From positions 243,489 to 307,488 of the forward strand of contig MLAV02000007.1 of NCBI GenBank assembly GCA_001870995.2: a stretch of DNA of 64,000 nt, read 5' to 3'. The stretch's first letter is position 1. Each line of letters begins with the position of its first letter. Below are positions 1-8,746 of the stretch, one piece after another. Origin of the DNA: Chitinophaga sp. CB10. Lineage in GTDB: Bacteria > Bacteroidota > Bacteroidia > Chitinophagales > Chitinophagaceae. The translations under genes and the position numbers were made by a program. The notes under the pieces were generated by a model, which was given only the letters and a program-made list of their open reading frames with translations, was not told the DNA's origin and searched no databases.

Positions 1-424
1 CCGCGTACTCGGCACCTCCTTTAACGTGAAGTCCGCCGATAAGGACGTGAAAGTTTTCGTGCAATCCGGTAAGGTAAGCGCAGCCTATAAACATTCGGAG
101 AAAAAAGTCATCCTGACGCCAGGCCTGGAAGCCAGCCTGCAACACAATGGCAACGACATCCAAACGACCGAACACAAAAAATCCAATAATATCCTGGCAT
201 GGAAAACCCGCTGCCTCGTTTTTGACGAGAGTCCGCTCAATGAAGTAGCGGCCGCACTGCAGGACTATTACCATGTACAGGTGGATATCAAAGATCCTAA
301 ACTGGCGGATGCCAGACTGCTGGCCACTTTCCGTGACCTGCCGCTGGACGAGGTGCTTGACATCATCAGAAAAGCATTACAGATCAACATTAAACACGAG
401 AATAACCTGGTAGAATTTTACTAA
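1..424 (+). CDS. FecR-family anti-sigma factor, C-terminal part
   Basis: The gene is cut by the left window edge; the frame is open from base 2 and ends at a TAA at 422-424, leaving about 140 residues. The first visible residues, RVLGTSFNVK, are the typical end of the FecR periplasmic domain. The rest (SPLNEVAAALQDYY, then a STN-like tail with FRDLPLDEVLDII) is the usual C-terminal region of Bacteroidota FecR proteins. Family role: an inner-membrane anti-sigma factor that senses a TonB-dependent receptor and controls an ECF sigma factor. The SusC-like receptor starts 21 bp downstream on the same strand, which fits such a FecI-FecR-receptor unit. The sigma factor would lie to the left of the window. 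Partial, so membrane topology cannot be checked. Confidence 0.9.
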   Translation, partial: RVLGTSFNVKSADKDVKVFVQSGKVSAAYKHSEKKVILTPGLEASLQHNGNDIQTTEHKKSNNILAWKTRCLVFDESPLNEVAAALQDYYHVQVDIKDPKLADARLLATFRDLPLDEVLDIIRKALQINIKHENNLVEFY

Positions 425-445
425 TAGCCCTGCAGATTTCTGCTT

Positions 446-3400
446 ATGCAGCAAACTTTTTCTCAGGCGCTACGCTCAGTTACCAGGTTAAGCCTGTCGT
501 CTGCCCTCTTTTTCGTTGTTATCCTGGTATTTGCCGCTGTCAACACAGTGGCCCAAAATCCCGTTCCCAAAAACGTCACCCTCCAATACCGCAACGCCAG
601 CCTCAAAGCGGTGTTACGCGATATAGAAAAGCAAACGAAATACACTTTTGCCATCTCCTCTGATGAACTGGAAAACAGAAGAGGCGTTACCGTTAAGGTC
701 CATAACGCGCCCTTAAACACCGTACTGCCGCTGCTCTTCCCCGCCTCCCGCTACTCCTTCGAGATCCGGGACGGCCAGATCATCGTCATCCCTGCCGGCG
801 CCGCTCCCAACGCGGCCCTCACGCCCGGCAACGCCGGACCGGCCTACAACGGCAAATGGACCGTCACGGGGATGATCACCGACGGCATGCAGCCGCTCAG
901 CGGCGTGTCCATCCGGGAAACCGGCACCCAGAACGGGACGGCTTCTAAAGAAGACGGTACTTTCACCGTGGACCTGGCGTCCGGACAAGCCACCCTCCTC
1001 GTTTCCCTCATCGGGTTTCAGCCTAAGGAAATCACCGTGCGCGACAGGCACGCCATCAATATCATCCTCCAGCCAGACCTCAAGAAGCTCAACGAACTGG
1101 TTGTCCTCGGCTATGGGCTGCAAAAGCGCGCCAATATCACCGGGGCTATTTCCCAGGTGGAAGGCAACCGCCTCAAAAGCAGGCCCGTGCCCAATGTGAT
1201 GGCAGCCCTGCAGGGCACTGCCACCGGCCTGGTGGTAACCCGCAGTAATGGCCAGCCCGGCAAGGAAGGCTTCAACGTACAGGTACGCGGGGTGACCGGC
1301 GGTAGCAGCAATGCCCCGGTGATCGTGGACGGCGTGCCGGGATCCTTGTCCGTCCTGAACCCGGATGATATCGAGTCCGTCAGCATCCTCAAAGATGCCG
1401 CTGCCGCCGCTATCTACGGCGCCAGGGGCGCCGGCGGCGTGGTGCTGGTGACCACCCGCACGGGCAAGCCGGGCAAACTCTCCGTCGACTTCAATACCCT
1501 CGGCGGCTTCGAACGGCCTATCCGCCTGCCCCAGCGCCTCTCCTCCGCTACCGACGCCTACCTGGAAAATATTGCCGCCGGCAACGCCGGACTGCCGGAA
1601 CCCTGGCAGCCCGCAGAGCTGGAACTGCTCCAGCAGGGCAATAAATACATCATCGACCCGAACCACCCGGATGATTACAAGTACTACTACAACTACAACC
1701 AGTTAGCATTGCTAACAAAAGATAAAACGGCCGTTCAGAACTATAACCTCTCCGTAAAAGGCGGTTCTGAAACCAACCAGTTTACGGGTTCCGTCGGCTA
1801 CTTCGGCCGCCAGGGCCTCTTCGCCGTCGGGCCGGATAAAACCAGCCGTATCAACGCCCGCTTCAGCCTCAACAACCGGTTTAACAAGCACTTCAGCCTG
1901 GAATCCCGGATGTCCGTCGCGCAGAGCAACACGCTCTCGCCCGCGCAGGTAGTGGAAGGCCCCTACGGCCTGCTGGCAGGCCTTTACAGGGGGCCGGGGA
2001 ATGTGCCGGTATTTGTGCCGGAAACGAATCATTACGCCTATGGCGGCGCGCCGGTGTATGCCATCCTGCAGGACGGCGGCAAGCGGGAGGAAAGAAATAA
2101 TTATATCGATGCGGTGTTTACCCTCCGGGCGGACAGCCTGGTGAAAGGCCTCACCCTTCGCCTGATCTATAGTCCGCAAAAGCAAACCTTCCGGGACGAC
2201 CTCGGCCGGCAAACCGTGCCCCTCTGGAACCGGGTAGCCCCCGTGGCCAGCGTGCAGGAAAACAATATGCTGCAAAAAAACCGGATGGAAGCCAAAGGCG
2301 GCAACCTGCAACTCCTGGGCGATTACGAAGCACGGCTACACGAAAAACACATGCTTCACCTGCTGGGCGGCATCACCCAGGAAACGTACAACACCACGCA
2401 AAATACGCTGGCCTCCTACGGCATCAGCCCGGAAGAGATCAATGCCGCCCGCTTTAACGGCAGTCCGCAATACAGCCGGCAGCTGGCCATTACCGGCTCG
2501 CTGACCTCCATTTTCACCAAGCTGAATTACAATTTCGATAACCGCCTCCTGCTGGAAGCCAACGTCATTGGGGCGCGGCTGTACCAGGGCGCTAACTTCT
2601 ACCCGTCCGTTACGCAGCTGAAAGTGTTTCCATCGTTTTCCGCCGGGTGGCGACTCAATAACGAAACCTGGTTCTACGAGGCCCTGCCCTTCTTCAACGA
2701 GTTTAAGCTGCGCTGGTCCTGGGGGCAGCTGGGCAACGTGAACAGCTGGAATACCATCAGTACGGACGAGCGTTACCAGACGTTTACCTTCGATCCGTCC
2801 ACGGCCCTTCAGCCTTTTGTGTTCCATAATCCGCTGCCGCAGCCTACCGGCTGGGAAAATATTGCGGCGAGCAACTTCGGCTGGGACGCCGCGCTGTTCA
2901 AAGGCCAGCTCTCATTGTCTGCCGATTATTTTATCCGCTACAACCGCGATATGCAAATCCCCCGGCTCACTTCTTCCGCCACCGGCGCCTGGCCCCTAAG
3001 CTACCACGAAGGGGAAATGCGCTCCGAAGGCTGGGAAATCAACGCCGGCTGGAAGAGCAATACTGCAAAGGCTTTCAACTGGTACCTCCACGCCAATCTC
3101 CTGCACAATAAAAATAAAGTCCTGAAAAGCGAAGGCGTGTTCGCGCAGCCAGGCTGGAACCAGGGCGTACCCGGCTATGCCTATTCCTCCCTTTTCGGAT
3201 ACCAGGCGGAAGGCTACTTCCATACGGAAACGGAGGTACGCCAGCATGCCTGGCAAAGCGCGCAAACGGCGCCGGGAGATATTAAGTACAAGGACATCAA
3301 TGGCGACCATATCATCGACAACCGGGACCTCGTGTACCTCGGCACTACGGACCCCCTGTATTCCTACGGCGTGGATGCAGGCATCAGCTGGAAAGGCATT

Positions 3401-3832
3401 GAGCTGTCCGTATTTTTCCAGGGCGTGGGCAACCGCCGCGTGATGCCCGATCCGCGGTACAACCTGCCATTTACCACCGGCTGGCAGGAACCCTGGAGCA
3501 TCAACCAGGATTTCTGGCGGCCTGAAAATCCTGACGCCGCGTTTCCCCGGTTGTACAAGGGCCCTAACGGCAATACCTTGCCAAGCAGCCACTGGGTGAT
3601 GAATGGCGCATATATACGGCTGAAAAACCTGCAGCTGGGCTACTCCCTGCCGCCGGCCGTGCTGAAACACTTATCCATAAAGCAATTGCGGATCTACTTC
3701 TCCGGGCAGGATCTCTGGGAAACGAACAACATGAAGATTAAGTACTACGACCCTGAACAAGCGGGAGGCTATAACGGTAACGTATATCCGTTCTTCAGAT
3801 CCTACACGCTGGGCCTGAACGTTTCGTTCTAA
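446..3832 (+). CDS. SusC/RagA-family TonB-dependent outer-membrane receptor with STN domain
   Basis: A 1128-residue outer-membrane importer. Visible order: signal peptide (about 1-37, ending NTVAQ), STN signalling domain (about 44-100, with LKAVLRDIEKQTKYTFAIS), carboxypeptidase-regulatory-like domain (about 140-215), TonB-box region ELVVLGYG near 216-223, plug domain with SVSILKDAAAAAIYGARGA, and a long beta-barrel ending SYTLGLNVSF. The STN domain is the part that talks to FecR, and a FecR gene ends 21 bp upstream, so sigma/anti-sigma control is likely. Odd: SusC receptors normally have a SusD lipoprotein gene immediately downstream, but the next gene is pyrB on the opposite strand. The substrate cannot be told from sequence; glycan, peptide or siderophore are possible. 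Confidence 0.93.
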   Translation: MQQTFSQALRSVTRLSLSSALFFVVILVFAAVNTVAQNPVPKNVTLQYRNASLKAVLRDIEKQTKYTFAISSDELENRRGVTVKVHNAPLNTVLPLLFPASRYSFEIRDGQIIVIPAGAAPNAALTPGNAGPAYNGKWTVTGMITDGMQPLSGVSIRETGTQNGTASKEDGTFTVDLASGQATLLVSLIGFQPKEITVRDRHAINIILQPDLKKLNELVVLGYGLQKRANITGAISQVEGNRLKSRPVPNVMAALQGTATGLVVTRSNGQPGKEGFNVQVRGVTGGSSNAPVIVDGVPGSLSVLNPDDIESVSILKDAAAAAIYGARGAGGVVLVTTRTGKPGKLSVDFNTLGGFERPIRLPQRLSSATDAYLENIAAGNAGLPEPWQPAELELLQQGNKYIIDPNHPDDYKYYYNYNQLALLTKDKTAVQNYNLSVKGGSETNQFTGSVGYFGRQGLFAVGPDKTSRINARFSLNNRFNKHFSLESRMSVAQSNTLSPAQVVEGPYGLLAGLYRGPGNVPVFVPETNHYAYGGAPVYAILQDGGKREERNNYIDAVFTLRADSLVKGLTLRLIYSPQKQTFRDDLGRQTVPLWNRVAPVASVQENNMLQKNRMEAKGGNLQLLGDYEARLHEKHMLHLLGGITQETYNTTQNTLASYGISPEEINAARFNGSPQYSRQLAITGSLTSIFTKLNYNFDNRLLLEANVIGARLYQGANFYPSVTQLKVFPSFSAGWRLNNETWFYEALPFFNEFKLRWSWGQLGNVNSWNTISTDERYQTFTFDPSTALQPFVFHNPLPQPTGWENIAASNFGWDAALFKGQLSLSADYFIRYNRDMQIPRLTSSATGAWPLSYHEGEMRSEGWEINAGWKSNTAKAFNWYLHANLLHNKNKVLKSEGVFAQPGWNQGVPGYAYSSLFGYQAEGYFHTETEVRQHAWQSAQTAPGDIKYKDINGDHIIDNRDLVYLGTTDPLYSYGVDAGISWKGIELSVFFQGVGNRRVMPDPRYNLPFTTGWQEPWSINQDFWRPENPDAAFPRLYKGPNGNTLPSSHWVMNGAYIRLKNLQLGYSLPPAVLKHLSIKQLRIYFSGQDLWETNNMKIKYYDPEQAGGYNGNVYPFFRSYTLGLNVSF

Positions 3833-3894
3833 ACGTGGCGTTGGCATGGCCCGCGCGCTATTACAGCGGAGGACGTTTCCATAGCGCATAAAAA

Positions 3895-3920
3895 AGGTTG
3901 GCATCTCCCGACACCAACCT
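3895..3920. terminator. bidirectional terminator between SusC gene and pyrB
   Basis: AGGTTGG at 3895-3901 pairs with CCAACCT at 3914-3920. On the minus strand the stem is followed by TTTTTT, as expected for the end of pyrB. On the plus strand an A/T-rich stretch with six Ts follows. The two genes converge here. Confidence 0.75.
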
Positions 3921-3943
3921 AAAATTTATTTTTTAAAAAAAAC

Positions 3944-4870
3944 TTATGCTTGTTTGCCTGCCAGCAGGTACAACGCCGCCATGCGAATGGCTACGCCGTT
4001 TTCCACCTGGTCAAGGATAATGGAGTGGCCGGAATCCGCCACGTCGGAACTGAGTTCCACACCGCGATTGATAGGGCCGGGGTGCATGATCACGATCTCT
4101 TTCTGCAGGCTGTCCAGCAGCTGGCGATTGATGCCGTATGCGATGGAATATTCACGCAGGGAGGAGAACAGCGGCGTGTTCTGACGTTCCAGCTGAATGC
4201 GCAGCACGTTGGCGACATCGGCCCACTGCAGCGCCTCGCGGATATCGTAGGTAACGTTGACGCCCAGCGCAGTTTCCAGGTACTTTGGAATCAGTGTGGG
4301 AGGCCCTACCACGGTCACTTCCGCGCCGAGTTTCTTCAGGCAGTAGATATTGGAAAGCGCTACGCGGGAGTGCATGATATCCCCGCAGATGGCGATTTTG
4401 CGGCCTTCCACGCTACCGAGCTTCTCTTTGATGGAGAAGGAATCGAGCAGCGCCTGGGTGGGATGTTCGTTGATCCCGTCGCCCGCGTTGAGGATGGGAA
4501 CCTGGATGTGTTTGGCCAGGAAATGCGGCGCTCCGCTGGCGCTATGGCGCATCACGACCATATCCACTTTCATGGACAGGATGTTGTTGACCGTATCGAT
4601 CAGGGTTTCACCTTTTGATACAGAGGAACCGGAAGCGGAGAAATTGATGGTATCCGCGCCGAGTCTTTTTTCAGCAAGCTCAAATGAAATACGTGTGCGA
4701 GTAGAATTCTCGAAGAATAAATTGACAATCGTGGTATCGCGGAGCGTAGGAACTTTCTTAATGGGCCGTTGTAAAACCTCTTTAAACTCCCTGGCGGTTT
4801 GAAAAATAAGTTCTATATCCTGACGCTGCAGATCGCGAATTCCGAGTAAGTGTTTTACAGAAAGTGACAT
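3944..4870 (-). CDS. pyrB: aspartate carbamoyltransferase, catalytic subunit
   Basis: Joins carbamoyl phosphate and aspartate to make N-carbamoyl-aspartate, the committed step of pyrimidine synthesis; cytoplasmic. The 308-residue length is normal for the catalytic chain. Key motifs are present: the carbamoyl-phosphate loop STRTR (56-60), SKGE (85-88), HPTQ (136-139) and MHPGPINRGVE near 260. The ATG at 4870 is followed directly by the expected N-terminus. It lies 48 bp downstream of pyrR on the same strand, so the two are probably one transcript. No pyrI regulatory-chain gene is adjacent. Confidence 0.97.
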   Translation of the reverse strand: MSLSVKHLLGIRDLQRQDIELIFQTAREFKEVLQRPIKKVPTLRDTTIVNLFFENSTRTRISFELAEKRLGADTINFSASGSSVSKGETLIDTVNNILSMKVDMVVMRHSASGAPHFLAKHIQVPILNAGDGINEHPTQALLDSFSIKEKLGSVEGRKIAICGDIMHSRVALSNIYCLKKLGAEVTVVGPPTLIPKYLETALGVNVTYDIREALQWADVANVLRIQLERQNTPLFSSLREYSIAYGINRQLLDSLQKEIVIMHPGPINRGVELSSDVADSGHSIILDQVENGVAIRMAALYLLAGKQA

Positions 4871-4918
4871 TAATGTGCAAATATAAAGGATGAAACCTGA
4901 ATTGTAAAATCCGAATTG

Positions 4919-5449
4919 CTAATCAACCAGAATAACTTCGTCTTTACCATCTCTCTCTTCCCACAGTACCTTAACTTTTTGCGAGATAAATGCATCAATG
5001 GTCCGGCCTGTATAATCGGGCTGGATCGGCAGCTGCCGGCTGAAACGGCGGTCGATCAGGGTGAGCAGCTCTACTGACGCCGGGCGTCCGAAATCCAGCA
5101 TGGCATCCAGGGCCGAGCGGATGGTGCGGCCGGTGTACAACACGTCGTCAATCAGGATCACTTTTTTGTTCTCTATAGAAAAATCGATGCTGGTTTCATT
5201 CGGAACATGTAAACCTTTTCCTTTGTTGAAATCGTCGCGGTAAAAGGTAATGTCCAGCTTACCGTACTGTATTTTGGCCTCAGGAAGCAGTTTGCGGAGG
5301 GTGTTATAAATCCTGTCAGAAAGAAATACGCCGCGCGGCTGCAATCCAATCAGCACGGTCTGCTCAAATTGCAGGTGATTTTCGATCAACTGGTGACAAA
5401 GCCGGTCTATCGTAATAGACAATTGTTTCCCGTTTAGTATGGTTTTCAA
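4919..5449 (-). CDS. pyrR: PyrR: pyrimidine regulator / uracil phosphoribosyltransferase
   Basis: A 176-residue PRTase-fold protein. The PRPP-binding signature VILIDDVLYTGRT occupies about residues 97-109, and QPRG (37-40) and the YGKLDITFYRDD block are typical of PyrR. Family role: binds pyr mRNA to control transcription and/or makes UMP from uracil and PRPP. It precedes pyrB with a 48-bp gap. The start is TTG at 5449-5447; no in-frame ATG precedes the conserved KTILNG start. A promoter -7 element lies only about 20 bp upstream, so the leader seems too short for the classical attenuation structure. This makes the RNA-binding role here uncertain. Confidence 0.93.
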   Translation of the reverse strand: MKTILNGKQLSITIDRLCHQLIENHLQFEQTVLIGLQPRGVFLSDRIYNTLRKLLPEAKIQYGKLDITFYRDDFNKGKGLHVPNETSIDFSIENKKVILIDDVLYTGRTIRSALDAMLDFGRPASVELLTLIDRRFSRQLPIQPDYTGRTIDAFISQKVKVLWEERDGKDEVILVD

Positions 5450-5468
5450 AACACTATGTTTTAGGGGC

Positions 5469-5476
5469 CAAAAATA
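5469..5476 (-). promoter_or_regulatory. pyrR: -7 element of the pyrR-pyrB promoter
   Basis: Read on the minus strand this is TATTTTTG, an exact match to the Bacteroidota TAnnTTTG element. At the -33 distance (19-bp spacer) only TTTT is seen instead of TTTG. The implied start site gives a leader of little more than 10 nt before the TTG start codon. Confidence 0.55.
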
Positions 5477-5644
5477 ACAATTAATGAGGCTTATAAAAAG
5501 TGAAATCAGGGATAATTGGGGGGAGAGATAAAATTTTTCAGCGGTGCAGGCCCCGTCAGGGCCCTAATGGCGCGGGGAGGCTGCCATGAAGGACGGCGCC
5601 GCCTCAGGCAAGGCTGCGCGTTACAGTTCGGGGCAGCCGCTCCG

Positions 5645-6304
5645 CTATTTCTTCAATAGTTTAAACGCATGGCCACGGCTGTTGTTGAGGAAGCCATACG
5701 CCGTCCAGATGACGGAAAGCGGCTCGATGTTGCGGGACATTTCGATGCGGCCTACATCGGCTACATCATCCCAGCCCATTTGCTTCAGGAGGTCCGTCAC
5801 GAGCTGTTTGGCTTGTGCGCTGTTGCCGGCAATGAACATGGTGGGAGTGCCTTCTTCGAACTTTGGTTGGAGCATGTGTTCGTGCCCGATGCAGCTGAGG
5901 GCTTTGACCACGCAGGCATCGGGAGGCAGCCAGGCCTGGATTTGCTCGCCGGCGGAGTGTTTGTGCCCGATCATGAGCGTCAGGCGGCCGAATTCATCGG
6001 GGCCTTTGCCATCCACCGGGTTGGTGACATCCACTACGATCTTGCCTTTAAAATTCCAGATACCTGCTGCTTCGATTGCTTTTTGCGTGCCCGTCCAGCT
6101 GGTGCAGATCAGGATCATTTCGCCGAATTCGGCGGCATGGCGGAAAGTGCCGATGGCCGCACGGTCGCCCTGTTGTTTGGCCCATTGCTGCAAGGCTTCC
6201 CGCGCCGGATTGCGTGTGCCGACGGTAACGTGGTGCCCAGTGTGAATGAGGCCTTTACCGAGGGAGAGTCCTACCGGACCGCTACCCAGTATGCCGATCT
6301 TCAT
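5645..6304 (-). CDS. NADPH-dependent F420 reductase-like NAD(P)-binding protein
   Basis: About 219 residues with an N-terminal Rossmann fold MKIGILGSGPVG followed by GLIHTGHHVTVGTRNP, as in the NADP oxidoreductase coenzyme-F420-dependent family (Pfam F420_oxidored). The substrate is unknown: Bacteroidota generally lack F420, so it probably acts on another substrate with NADP(H). The frame extends upstream to a TTG at 6343, but the ATG at 6304 puts the Rossmann strand at the N-terminus and is preferred. It stands alone between pyrR and mqnA, all on the minus strand. Confidence 0.85.
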   Translation of the reverse strand: MKIGILGSGPVGLSLGKGLIHTGHHVTVGTRNPAREALQQWAKQQGDRAAIGTFRHAAEFGEMILICTSWTGTQKAIEAAGIWNFKGKIVVDVTNPVDGKGPDEFGRLTLMIGHKHSAGEQIQAWLPPDACVVKALSCIGHEHMLQPKFEEGTPTMFIAGNSAQAKQLVTDLLKQMGWDDVADVGRIEMSRNIEPLSVIWTAYGFLNNSRGHAFKLLKK

Positions 6305-6365
6305 AGCCCGTAATGATGTTGGGTGAACTATGAAGTTAAGCAAATCCTGCTAAACCAAAAATTCG

Positions 6366-7118
6366 TTAGCCCTGCTGTTCTGCCAGGAGGAAGCCGAGGA
6401 ATTTCTGCATGCCCTGGCGCTTGGCCGGCGTGAGCGGGTAGCTGATGTTTTGCACGTAATAAGTGGTGAGGTCGTACACGTCGTACGGGTTTTCCGCCAC
6501 TACTGCGGGGATGTTCTGCATACCGATGCCGGTGGCGTTGTTGAACTCCGCTACAAAATCGGCCGGCAGCTGTTTGTTGGCAATCCATGCCGCAAACACG
6601 AAAGGCAGGCTGGTAAAGCGCATCCAATGTTCCGCCAGGTCGTAGATGAACGGGGATATCTTACGTTGTTTCAGGGCCCTGTCCCCGATGACGAGGCCGG
6701 CGTCCGTACCTTTGATGTTGGCTTCATAGTCGCCCGTGGTAGATACAAACTCCACGTCCAGCTTCCAGTATTCGCGTACCAGCACCTTGAGGAGGGCCAC
6801 TGAGGTACGGCTCTGGTAATCCAGGTATATTCTTTTTATGTCATGTAAGGGTACCTCGCTGTATAAGCATACGGAGGCAACCGGCCCTTCTGCGCCGATG
6901 CAATAGTCGGCGATAATATGGTATTCTTTTAATTTAGGTATAATGGCCACTGGCACCAGCGCTACGTCCACCTCTCCATCAATCAGCTGCTGGGCGATCT
7001 TAGCCGGGTAATCCATCGACAATTCCATCCTCTCCATCACCGGATGATTCCTGAATCCATACAATAAAGGCTTAGTATTCAAATAACTTACTGCCGCTAC
7101 TTTTACTTTCCGTTCCAA
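6366..7118 (-). CDS. mqnA: chorismate dehydratase, menaquinone (futalosine) pathway
   Basis: About 250 residues. The N-terminus KVKVAAVSYLNTKPLLYGF and the blocks DVALVPVAII and LVIGDRALK are characteristic of MqnA, a periplasmic-binding-fold enzyme that dehydrates chorismate to 3-enolpyruvylbenzoate. This points to the futalosine route to menaquinone. Start choice: an ATG at 7160 would overlap purB head-to-head and would place the gene's own promoter -7 element (7139-7146) inside the coding sequence. The TTG at 7118, just before the conserved ERKVKVAAVS, fits better. No other mqn gene is in the window. Confidence 0.88.
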   Translation of the reverse strand: MERKVKVAAVSYLNTKPLLYGFRNHPVMERMELSMDYPAKIAQQLIDGEVDVALVPVAIIPKLKEYHIIADYCIGAEGPVASVCLYSEVPLHDIKRIYLDYQSRTSVALLKVLVREYWKLDVEFVSTTGDYEANIKGTDAGLVIGDRALKQRKISPFIYDLAEHWMRFTSLPFVFAAWIANKQLPADFVAEFNNATGIGMQNIPAVVAENPYDVYDLTTYYVQNISYPLTPAKRQGMQKFLGFLLAEQQG

Positions 7119-7124
7119 TTTCTG

Positions 7125-7132
7125 TAATTTTG
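7125..7132 (+). promoter_or_regulatory. purB: -7 element for purB
   Basis: TAATTTTG exactly matches TAnnTTTG and lies 22 bp before the purB ATG. The -33 position reads TTTA, one base off TTTG. It sits back-to-back with the mqnA element only 6 bp away, so the two divergent promoters overlap and may compete. Confidence 0.6.
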
Positions 7133-7138
7133 AAGCTG

Positions 7139-7146
7139 CAAAAGTA
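7139..7146 (-). promoter_or_regulatory. mqnA: -7 element for mqnA
   Basis: Minus-strand TACTTTTG matches TAnnTTTG exactly. It supports a start codon downstream of it (TTG at 7118) rather than the ATG at 7160. The -33 region is weak (TTG at about 17 bp spacing). Confidence 0.5.
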
Positions 7147-7154
7147 ACTAAATT

Positions 7155-8495
7155 ATGCAATTACAACCATTAACTGCCATTTCTCCGCTGGACGGGCGCT
7201 ATCGCAAGCAACTGGACGAGCTGGCCAATTATTTCTCTGAATTTGCGTTGATCCGTTACCGTGTGATGGTAGAGGTGGAATATTTTATTGCGCTCGCAGA
7301 GCAGAAATTATTTACACTGCCAAAGGCCAAAGTGCCTGCACTCCGTAAGATCTACCAGGAATTCACGATTGAGCATGCCCAGCTTATCAAGGACACGGAG
7401 AAGATCACCAACCATGATGTGAAAGCAGTTGAGTACTTCCTGAAAAATGAGCTGAAAAACCTGGGCCTGGAAGACAAACTGGAATGGGTACACTTCGGTC
7501 TTACCTCCCAGGATGTGAACAATACCGCTACGCCCCTGTTCTGGAAAGATGCCATCGAGCATGTGTACATGCCGGCGCTGGCCAACCTCGTACTCGAGAT
7601 CTCCAAAATGGCGAAAGACTGGATGAAAGTGCCGATGCTGGCCCGCACCCACGGTCAGCCTGCCTCTCCTACCATCCTCGGGAAAGAGATCCTCGTATTC
7701 GTGGAACGCCTGGAAGGCCAGATGAAACTGCTGGGAGATATTCCTTTTGCAGCGAAATTCGGCGGCGCTACCGGTAACTTCAACGCCCATTACGTAGCAT
7801 TCCCTAAAATCAACTGGGAAAAATTCGGGGAGAAGTTTGTGAACAACACCCTCGGCCTGCAAAGGATGAAATACACCACGCAGATTGAGCATTACGATAA
7901 CATCGCCGCCCAGTTTGATACCCTCAAACGCATTAATACCATCCTGATAGATTTCTGCCGCGATATCTGGACCTACATCTCCATGGATTATTTCAAGCAG
8001 AAAATTAAAAAAGACGAAGTGGGTTCCTCCGCTATGCCGCATAAAGTAAACCCGATCGATTTTGAAAATGCGGAAGGTAACCTGGGTATTGCCAACGCCG
8101 TGTTCGAGCATCTCAGTGCGAAACTGCCTATCTCGCGCCTGCAGCGCGATTTAACGGATTCCACTGTACTCCGGAACCTCGGTGTTCCGTTCGGTCATAC
8201 CATCCTCGCTACCAAATCCATTGAGAAAGGATTGTCCAAACTGATCCTCAATGAAGCCAAACTCAATGAAGACCTGGAAAACAACTGGGCGGTAGTGGCA
8301 GAGGCCATCCAAACAGTACTGCGCCGGGAAAATTACCCGCAGCCGTATGAGGCGCTGAAAGCGCTTACCCGCGGTGGTGGCGCGATTAACAAGCAAAGCA
8401 TGCATAAGTTTATTGATGGCCTGAAGGTGAGCGCTGCGCTGAAGAAGGAGCTGAAGGCTATCACGCCGCATAATTATACGGGTATCTGGAAATAA
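7155..8495 (+). CDS. purB: adenylosuccinate lyase
   Basis: A 446-residue member of the fumarase/aspartase superfamily. It carries the signature SSAMPHKVNPIDFENAEGN around residues 290-308, the active-site THGQPASPTILGKE block near 165 and the HFGLTSQDVNNT block near 112. It cleaves adenylosuccinate to AMP and SAICAR to AICAR in purine synthesis. Length and start MQLQPLTAISPLDGRYR are as in well-known PurB proteins. It is divergent from mqnA and appears monocistronic. Confidence 0.97.
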   Translation: MQLQPLTAISPLDGRYRKQLDELANYFSEFALIRYRVMVEVEYFIALAEQKLFTLPKAKVPALRKIYQEFTIEHAQLIKDTEKITNHDVKAVEYFLKNELKNLGLEDKLEWVHFGLTSQDVNNTATPLFWKDAIEHVYMPALANLVLEISKMAKDWMKVPMLARTHGQPASPTILGKEILVFVERLEGQMKLLGDIPFAAKFGGATGNFNAHYVAFPKINWEKFGEKFVNNTLGLQRMKYTTQIEHYDNIAAQFDTLKRINTILIDFCRDIWTYISMDYFKQKIKKDEVGSSAMPHKVNPIDFENAEGNLGIANAVFEHLSAKLPISRLQRDLTDSTVLRNLGVPFGHTILATKSIEKGLSKLILNEAKLNEDLENNWAVVAEAIQTVLRRENYPQPYEALKALTRGGGAINKQSMHKFIDGLKVSAALKKELKAITPHNYTGIWK

Positions 8496-8530
8496 TTTTT
8501 TCCGGGTTTCGCTGGCGAAGAGATAAAGCG

Positions 8531-8577
8531 GATGCCGGCGGCGGGCAGGGAAAGGTTTCCTGCTTGCTGCCGGCATC
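8531..8577. terminator. large hairpin after purB
   Basis: GATGCCGGC at 8531-8539 pairs with GCCGGCATC at 8569-8577, with a second inner stem (GGAAA/TTTCC). There is no U-tract on either side, so it is a possible purB transcript end or RNA stabiliser rather than a classical terminator. Confidence 0.4.
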
Positions 8578-8634
8578 TATGTGAATACGGGGTTCCTATG
8601 GTCAGGTGCTACCATTGGCCTACCTCAAAATAAA

Positions 8635-8657
8635 AAGGCCCGCTCGCAGCGGACCTT
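8635..8657 (-). terminator. minus-strand rho-independent terminator
   Basis: AAGG-CCGCT (8635-8644) pairs with AGCGG-CCTT (8648-8657) around a CGC loop with one C/A mismatch. On the minus strand the stem is followed by TTTTTATTTT. It could end the yraN transcript about 190 bp upstream, or a separate small RNA. Confidence 0.65.
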
Positions 8658-8746
8658 CAATGACTCACGAAAGCAATGCAGACAACGCGAAATAATTATT
8701 GCCTGTTGTTTTGTATTAATAAGGTGATAGGGTTAATTTTTATTAT
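8635..8746 (-). ncRNA. possible small RNA, unclassified
   Basis: Inferred only from a promoter-like -7 element TATCTTTG (8752-8759, minus strand) followed about 100 nt later by a strong terminator, with no open frame between. The -33 match is poor (TTAA). I do not recognise a known RNA family. It may simply be the 3' end of the yraN transcript. Confidence 0.25.

Noticed and set aside
713..1666. A 317-codon minus-strand frame inside the SusC gene
   Set aside because: Composition typical of an antisense frame, no domain, and the plus-strand receptor is unambiguous.
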